Assembly: GCF_015706575.1 (NCBI RefSeq)
Contig: NW_024037072.1
Location: 5,213,001 to 5,277,000 of the forward strand
Length of the DNA: 64,000 bases
Direction of reading: 5' to 3'
From: Patiria miniata
Lineage: Eukaryota > Echinodermata > Asteroidea > Valvatida > Asterinidae
Positions 50,201-59,200 of this stretch are shown piece after piece. The number at the start of each line of letters is the position of its first letter. Position 1 is the first letter of the stretch. The translations under genes were made by a program, and so were the position numbers. The notes under the pieces are model-generated. The model was not told the origin of the DNA, ran no database searches, and saw nothing but the letters and a program-made list of their open reading frames with translations.

Positions 50201-53200
50201 GAGTGGGTGACCATTAGAGCCTGGGTGACCAATAGGGAGAGAGTTACCGATACTTGCCTAGATGTGGCAAAAGTGTAACCGTGCCAGGATTCACCCAGCA
50301 ACCTTATATTCGTAAACAGATAAATAATTCCACAAAATGAAAAATACTGATGAATAAGCAATGTACTCTACCTCAATTTGGTACCGCTGTCTTTTATTTT
50401 TGTCTTCCTGAAGAGCTATTCCACGCAGTGTTACTTGCAAAACAGCACCACCGCACAAAACTGGTCTTGTGTCCAACTGCCATGTCTCAGAAAAGATGCC
50501 AGCATTTGGTGACTTGAAGACAAACGGGAACTTGAGGCTCTCACCTGGTAACAGAACTCCACTGCTTGTGTTGAAGTAAAAGTGCTGTACTTTGGGAGAG
50601 GCACATCCCTCGAATGGGTTAATTTTGGGAATTTTCTGTGGAAGAATACATTCACACGACAAAATCAGTGCTTGTCTGACGATATAAGTTTGTGAAAGGG
50701 TCAGATGAGAAATGAGTAAAGTTCCTTCCAATACTGGAAGTGTTAGGCCATAGGCTGCGCACAAAAAACTTGTAAGTACATGTAAAGTATTTCAAGTCTT
50801 TATATTTGGTCAATAGGCAGGCTGAAGTAACACAGGAGGAAGTATACTATGCTGTGCTAGGGTAAGTGGATTAAAGGAGCAATTCTGACTAGAATGTGCT
50901 TTTTTGGGCTCTAAAAATATTTACGCTGAATTGATTATACAGATATAAAAGATCACTGTATAAACTTGCACAGAAGTAGTAACCATTAAAGTTGGAGTTT
51001 TTGTTTCGGGGTTCAAAATGTGGTCCTCAAAATCAAACTTTTTGTTCTCAAAATGTTTGCTTCGAACACACGTACTGTTATCCTTGATTCCCCACAGTGA
51101 ACAGTCACCTGCTTGGTATGCATTGTACATGATGCTATTGTGACATTGACAGCTTTTGCTCATAATTGGATGGCTTTAATCAATACTGGAAATGAATAGG
51201 CCTATAAGCAAGGCCAAAATGATTTTCTTCTCAAATGAAAAAACTGTGTCGATTACTTGTGACCCAGACATTTTGAAATACGTAACTACCGGTAGCAAAC
51301 AATCAAGGGCACTAAATTGGGCCAGTTTTTTGATGACCATGCACAACACAAATGCACTGCACTGTAGGCCTTCATGTACAACTTCATAAGCTACCTTAAG
51401 ATGATAAAATTACTGACATTGCCCAATCCGTTCAAAGAATATCACCATTTAAACGCAATGACCCTAAACCTCTTTTGTCCACAAAAAAGCAATTTATTGT
51501 GTATTCTTATTGTTTGGAACAACAAAGAAAATGACACAGAATACTTGTTTCACCAACTATCAACATCTGTAATACACAATTCCTTTATTAATAACCCTGG
51601 TTAGGCAAACAATAGGGTTACTGTGTTTAAATGGAGATATTGTTTGAACTGATTGAGAAATTTCAGGGTTTTTTTCCATCTAAAAGTAGCTTATGAAATT
51701 GGCTTGCCAGTCATAATTATTTTGGTGCTACGTATTTTTTTTTTATATATGAAATATAATTTTAGGGGTTTGGGTTCCGCATTTTTGATTCACCCAGTAC
51801 CAGGTTTGATAGGTCACATTCAGGGAGGCCAGTAGGTTGTTGCCCAAGGGTCAGAAGAATTTGCCATTCTTGCGATACACATACATTACATATGTCACAA
51901 TACCACACGTTACATTTGTCAACAATGAATGTACAATACATACAGTCGTATAACAGGCTAGCATGGTGATCATGATTTTACTTATGCGTCAATCCAAATG
52001 TAATGCCAAACCCCAGAATTCCTAATATTTTACCTTAACTGCTAACGATTTTAGAAAATTAACATACATTGTACATGTAAGACACTAAACTAATTATGCA
52101 GAACTTAGTTGGCGAAGAAGAAGCAATGTGGCAAAGCGTCACTTTGTGAACCATGGCAGAGAAATCTGGCGATCAGTTCAGGCAATTGCCTAATGGACCT
52201 ATATCATTTTTCTTCATCCACAAAGCGATGTGCAGCTTCAAAGAAAAATTTACTGGCTCATTGAGGCTGTATGGTATTTGGCCGGCCCACGCCTGACACT
52301 AACTTTTTTCCTCAGAATACAAGCATGTTCATAGACTCCAGCTCAGCAATTCGCTGTAAATACATGTGTAAATGAACACGGTGATTTGTTCATAACGTAA
52401 GTAGACAATGTTTGCTGCTGGTTTTGCCTTTTGTACAGGACGTACAGATTGGATATTCATATTGTTGTCACATTGGATTGCAGAAACCCATTCATAAATT
52501 TGCACTCCTGTTTCCATGGTACGTACATGTACTCTGGAACATGCCTACCACATGGTTATGAGTTCATAGTTATGAACAACATTACGGCCAACTTGTTCTG
52601 CCAGGCACCAGACTGTGATACAATGATAGTACTGTTTGAGATAAACCCTTTTGACTTTTATCATGTTCACAAATTTGGCCAAAAAACGGTCATGTTGAAC
52701 TGACAGATTTCCTTTAAACGACTACAGAGTAAAGACGAGACCTTTGATGATCCTTTCCAGGAATAAAAACAAAATGTTAAAAATCATTTTCACAGAATAG
52801 ATCATTTTTGTGCCGGTATTATTAAATGGGACGTCATTGAAGGTGCTACTATCATCTATGGCAAGTGCATTCGAGCTCATAATCGTGTGCAGGATTCACT
52901 GCATGACTGAACAAAGTGAACACAGATTTTTTTAGAATTGGTCTTTCGACACTGGACTAATATACATGTTTGATATACATGTAGAACAAAAGCTTAAATA
53001 ACGTTTGTAGAAACAAGACAGCATTAAGAATTTAATTGTAAAAAGTGTATACTTTTTGTCATGATTTTGCACATCCCTTTTTCAAGAGTGGAAGAGGCAC
53101 ACAGTGCTCACTAAATAGGTCATCAAATCAACTTAGCATTGAAGATGATATACATTTCAAAGCCTCAGACTACGAACAAAATGTGACCTGTCATATAATG

Positions 53201-56200
53201 AGGAATAACCCTAAGCCTTGACTTTTTAAATTTTATATACCATGTAAAAGAGCAACACTGTAGCTTTCTAATTATACCAACTTTATGTCTGTAGCTCAAT
53301 TAATTCCAAAGATATGCCGTGAGAAAGTCAGTAGTGCGTCGCAAAACTTCCGCGACCTCAATTCGAGAATAACGGCTTTGAAAAAAGTTACGAGTTGTGC
53401 ATCACAAGCTATTGTGCTATGTGTATGTACATACACATGTGGGACAGTTTTGTTACATTGTAACACTTTCTGAGCGCACACCAGGTCCCTGCCAGGGTTG
53501 ATTTGGATCCGGCTAGAGCATGCTACCCGGGTCAGAACCAGGTTGTCATTTTAGAAGTGGGAAAAGAGTTGAACAAAATCTCGGGGTTGGAACAGCTTCC
53601 AACCCGGAGAATTTGGACAGTGTGAAAAGGCCTATGGATAGCTTTAAGACTGCTTATTGCAATCCGCCCCAGTGTTTGAAATAAGGTCTGAAACATCTGA
53701 TTAGGTAGTAACATGAAGCCCAATGGAAAAAAAGAGGATGCCGAATGGTAACAGAGATCCGATTTATAGTGTCTGCTTGGTTCAGGCATTTTCACATGGC
53801 AAGCAATGTATTGGACATGAATATGAATCGGTGGTGGTTGTTTTTGGTGATATTCATGTATATAATTGCATTAAGCAACTTGAAAAGTTATTTTGATACT
53901 TTCATGTCCATGTATACATGTACATATAAATCCATTCATTTCACTGCAATATATTCAAACAAGACAACAACTGTTACATTTCCAAACGCTAAAAATATTG
54001 TGATTACTTACTTTCCAATCATAGTAGACAGTAGTTGTGCCTTTGTTTACCAGATTCAAATAGGAGGTGATTCTTTCACCAGCATACACTTCGAAAGTGA
54101 CTCTAGCTCCATGTGCCACAAGGCCTTTGTTACTGTGGCTATCACCACTCCAAGCAGCCATGAAGTTATCAAACTGTAAGGATGGTCCCAAGGTATGTCC
54201 TTTATCGTTCACATCATTATCCAACGAAGCTGGATTTCTGTAACATCAAACAGAATTTTGACAAAATTACTCTCTCATTGAATTAAATCTTTAAATCATA
54301 TTATTAATGGAATTAGGTCAGTAAGGACAAAAGGTTTTTGTTTTCAACTTATGATGATAGAGAGGACAAGTCAAGAAGTCTTAAACAGTACCATACAGCC
54401 TCCATATGTCTCTCAGATATAGTCAGAAACTGGCCAGCATGTGGTATCCTTATAACATCTAAATGGGATAAGCTTTATATATTCACATAATGCACAGGTA
54501 TGAACTGTGTTTTTGAAAACTAGGTACATAGCAACCAGTGCAATCTCAGAACATTTGAGAGCACAAGTCAAGACTTGTGATAATAAGAACACAGATAGCG
54601 GGTTCAAGTCATGGTTTATGTAGGTTTTATTTTTAAGCCAAATTCTTTCTTAATGTTAATGCAAATTTGAAAAGAATGTGACATCACAATACATTTACAT
54701 TTATATTTACTGCTAAAATGTGTTCTACCTGTACTTACTAAATTTGCAGTACCAATTGCTGTGGCGTCCTACATTTGCAAATTCAGGTTCCCAATTACAT
54801 TACAACTGAGTAAGATTTGAGATTTTGTAAAATGTTGTATGATATGCGTTAATTCAAACACGTCAAAGAAGCAATTGCTTCACACGTTTTGAACAAACCT
54901 CCCAACATGGCAAACGTTTGCCATTTTTGTCAATAAACATTGAAAGATTTAGAACACAAGAAGCTTACACATCTGGATTTAAGCCCGTTGTCTCTGGAAT
55001 CTTATTTTCACAGGATGGCTTATCCATTTGCAACTCATAAGGATTGCTTCTTCCGATAATCTGCAACTTGTTCAGCTCCTAATAAGTTAGAAATACAAAA
55101 AGACAAAATAGATTGATTCAACAAATGAGTACACATGCATAATAGGCAAGCAGATTGACCCTAAATTTCAAAGTAAGTGGCGGCAACGAACTACACGCAC
55201 CCAGTAATTTAGGTATTTTTTCGGGAAGTGTGAACCCTGACTAGAGCACAAATTGGAATTACCAAGAATCCTAGGAGCACACCAAATGACACCATCAAGA
55301 CAGCAGTCCGTATTATGCATAATATACATGTAGTACGATTTTTAGCATTGCGACTGCAACCTTTCCTGTTATTTTTTTTTAAAGAGCTTCAAATTGTTTT
55401 CACTCAGGGTACAATTACTGTAATGAAATCTGTTATGGACATCCGGTGCATAATTCAAGGATAATAAAATTTGGTCCAGAAGTCAAGCAAGGTGGTGTCA
55501 GGAAATTGGGAACAAAATCGGACAGAGGGTTGCAAAACATGGCAGATTTAAAAATCAATCAATTTCTTGTTGAATAACAATTATTATTGTATCATTCCTT
55601 CGATAGTGCTTTAAAAAATACATAGCGTTACTTTGAAGACATAGTAGACATGACCTCAGCATGATTTGTATGGCTCTAGAGTTGATATAAGGTCAACCTA
55701 GAGAGGGAAAGTAGTCAACACAATAATATCAAAGGCTCTCTCCCCATGCAATTTGAGTTCCATATACCCTGTCAAGTAGATTTTCTTATTGAGACAATTC
55801 ATGACACAACAAGGAACCCAACTAAAAAAAAATAAGATAAATAGAGTGATAAAAATATTTCTCAAAAGAAGTAGTCCCATTCTAAAATCTTTAATTTCTG
55901 AAACCCCGGCCAACTCGATGGGCTAAACTCAAGCATCAGGTTTGAGCTGTGTCAAAAAAAAAAAACTTACAGGTATGTATGGATCTAAATTCTGCATGAC
56001 TTTGTTAAGCTGCTGTCTCCGCTCCTTTAGATACTTAGACTGGTGCCAAGGATAACTTACAGGAGTTCCTGGTCTCGAGGAATCCAACTTAGCTCCTAAA
56101 GGAGAGATAAAGCAATCAGTTTCTAAATACAGGACAATGCATATCATTTCTCTCCTTCAGTAGTGTGAACTAATTCTGCTAGTGAGAACTTATCCGTAGA

Positions 56201-59200
56201 GCATTACTACATTTGCAATATTTCCCTACAGGAAACAGCCCATTCCCCAAGATTCATTTCTTACAGTACCTTGCAGCCCGCATACCATGGCCTTTCCTCT
56301 TTTCTCAAGAGTACAGCGTTATGGTCTGACAATAGATGCTGTAATGAAGACCAACCTCAGTGCATGATACCAGATGGGAAGAGAGTCCAACAATACAGCT
56401 GAAGAGAAGATACCGTTACATAAGACTTTTGGCGTGAACTGCATTTTCTTTTACATTTCAGTATTCTATAAATGTATTCAGTTTCATAAGTTTTTTGTGT
56501 GTAAATGTCAGATTAACCAGGATAGCTTCATTTGTGTAGATTTGTGTATTTGTTTTGTGCAACCAGTTACATTTTTGGCTTTTTCGCAAATTTGCGAAAA
56601 AGCCTTTGTTTTTGTTATGATTTTTTTTTTCTCCCTACTTTCTTCTTTTTGTTCCATGCAAAATCCCATAGACTTTGTACACGATTTTAGTACACGCCTT
56701 TTTTGGCATCTTTGTCATACATCATTCAAATTAAGCATATGCATTATCCTTATGGCAAAGTTGTGTCCCGAAGAGTGACATCATGATTACGTCATCAGCA
56801 GTCACCTGACGTCATCACATCTACAGAACTGTAAGTCCGATTGGGTTGAAACTTGGTATGTGGGTAGACTGGGATGTGTTATAGGTATAAAACAAAATGA
56901 GGTGACGTCATGATGACGTCATCATGCGATTTTATATGAATATTTGAATTTTTGGACCTTTTAACCATTTCTCAAGAACGCAAAATGCAAAATTCAAAAT
57001 TCTTCTTGTATTCGGTTTGTTAGGTAATAGGTAATTGCACAAAATGTTGAAAAATGTGTGACGTCATCATGACGTCATCAAAATGTGATTTTTCAAAACA
57101 CATATAAGGAAATGTCCGTTCGTCATGAAACTTGGTGGGTAGGTAGATAATGGTACTAGTATGCAAAGTCCGAAGTGACGTCACGATGAAGTCATCGTTT
57201 GATTTTTTTATGATTTTTTAAAATATTTATAATTTTATTCTGCTTCAAAAATTGCACACTTCCTTTCATCGGGTTGAAACTTGGTATGCGGGTAGACCGG
57301 GATCTGTTGTAGGTAAAAAATGAGGTGACGTCGTGATGATGTCATCATGCGATTTAATGTGAATATTTGAATTTTTGGACCTTGAAGCCATATCTCACGA
57401 ATGCAACATGAAAAATTCAAAACTCTTTTGGTATTTGGTTCGTTAGGTAATAGGTATTTGCACATGATTTTGAAAAGTGTATGACGTCATCATGACGTCA
57501 TCAAAAATGTGATTTTTCAAAACACATATAAGGAAACATCCGATCGTCATGAAACTTGGTGGGTAGGTAGATAAAGGTACTAGTATGCAAAGTCCGAAGT
57601 GACGTCACGATGACGTCATCGGTAGATTTTTTTATGATTTTTTTAATATTTATAATTTTATTCTGCTTCCAAAATTGCACACTTCCTTTCATCGGATTGA
57701 CTGTATACTTGGTTTAAACCAAGACCACAATGATAAAATGTGGATGGAGAAGGGTTTTCAAGATGACGTCATCGCAGGGCATGTGACGTCATGTGATAAA
57801 GCTTTATTTTTAAAATTATTCTAAGCCTTGTGAACAACCTTCAACTGTATTAAACACTCTAAAAAGTGACTGCAAAGGACAAACATAGCATTTATAAAAT
57901 GCGAAAAAGCCCTGTGTTCTGTTTTCAAACAGACATACAGCTCTAGTTAAATTGTTCATTTAATATTTTGTGTAAAAACTGATGTTAGACGAGGAAGTCA
58001 CCAGAAATGTTTATCTGTCTTTGTCTTTCAGCAAATGTCGGTTTTAAAATGTCTTGCCGACGTTGGTCATAGCGAGTCTTGCCGTTGTGCCTTTTAGCAG
58101 GTGGCCTACCTACGTCAGTGTTGTGACGTCCATTCGACATCATAACTAAGGTATCCTGCCAACGTCGGCAGGATGTGTTGGAGGAAAGGTGGGAAGGGGT
58201 CTCATTAATGTAGAGCCAATGGATTTTGGAAGTTGGTAAATGGGCTAAATAAGTCGGAACGAGGTCGGGGGGAAGTTGGATAGTGTGTCTTTATAATACA
58301 CTGTGCCGACGTAGTTTGTTTGCTGATCTGCACGTCCATACAAAGTCGTGATTTTGAAAGCGTTTTGACGTTGGTACGACGACATCAGTTATAGGTAGGG
58401 CCATTGTTGGCAGGAAAATGTAAATGTGAAGTCGGCTAAACATAGTATTGATGTCGGGTCTCAGTGTGAAAGGTGGGGTTGGTGCAATATTGGTCCAATA
58501 ATATCCAACCAACAGCGGATGCTGATGTTGAGCCGATGCGGGATTTGCATATGCCCCGTTTACCGACGTCCGGCCACTGTCATGTCAGTACGTCGTTAGA
58601 AAGTCGTTTTGTGGTTGGTATGACAACGTCGGTTATAAGTAGGGCCTCTGTCGGCAGGACGGTAATGTGATGTCTGCTGAACATCGTATCAATGTCGGGC
58701 CACAGTTTTAATGGTGAGGTTGGTGCAATGCCGGTCCACTATCCAGCCAACAGCGGATGCCCGACGTTCAGCCGACGCAGGCAGGATTTGCATATTCCCT
58801 GTTTAACGAAGTCGAACCAACGTGGGCGGGAAAATATGTTTTTTGTCGACGTACCGCTGATGTTGTGGAAGGACTAAATTTGACTCAATTCCGATGTTGG
58901 GCTGACCTAAGTGTGCTACTATTTTAGGCTCCAAAGACTGCACCCTGAAAAATGCAGGGACAGTAGCAATATTGTGTTGTGGGGCTTTAGCCGCTGAATT
59001 CAGTGAAACTAGTGGTCATGGGGCATGGAGAGTGTGTAAAACACAGACTGAACTCCTGCCGGTGTAGAGGGATCACAATGCTGGGGGACACTTTTGTAGT
59101 GGCTTGCAGCAGACAGGATCCTTGGCAGTATTAAGTGAAGTGGGAAATGCAGCATGGCTGATTGTCAAGAGGTGTGGCAGGGCATCTATGCTGGATGAGA

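Larger units (their letters stand above)
42705..50371. other. 7.7-kb MYCBPAP intron
   Basis: It contains a TIR element, a PLE 3' fragment, a dead LINE with three nested DNA elements and a small MITE, all listed separately. The part 45010-46580 has several medium minus-strand frames (for example 45436-45654 and 45781-46026) that read like decayed protein-coding sequence, but I cannot name a family. Confidence 0.5.

Noticed and set aside
53280..54224. A plus-strand gene suggested by frames at 53285 and 53745
   Set aside because: The second overlaps the minus-strand MYCBPAP exon 54012-54237, whose splice sites and domain are convincing. The plus frames have no domain.
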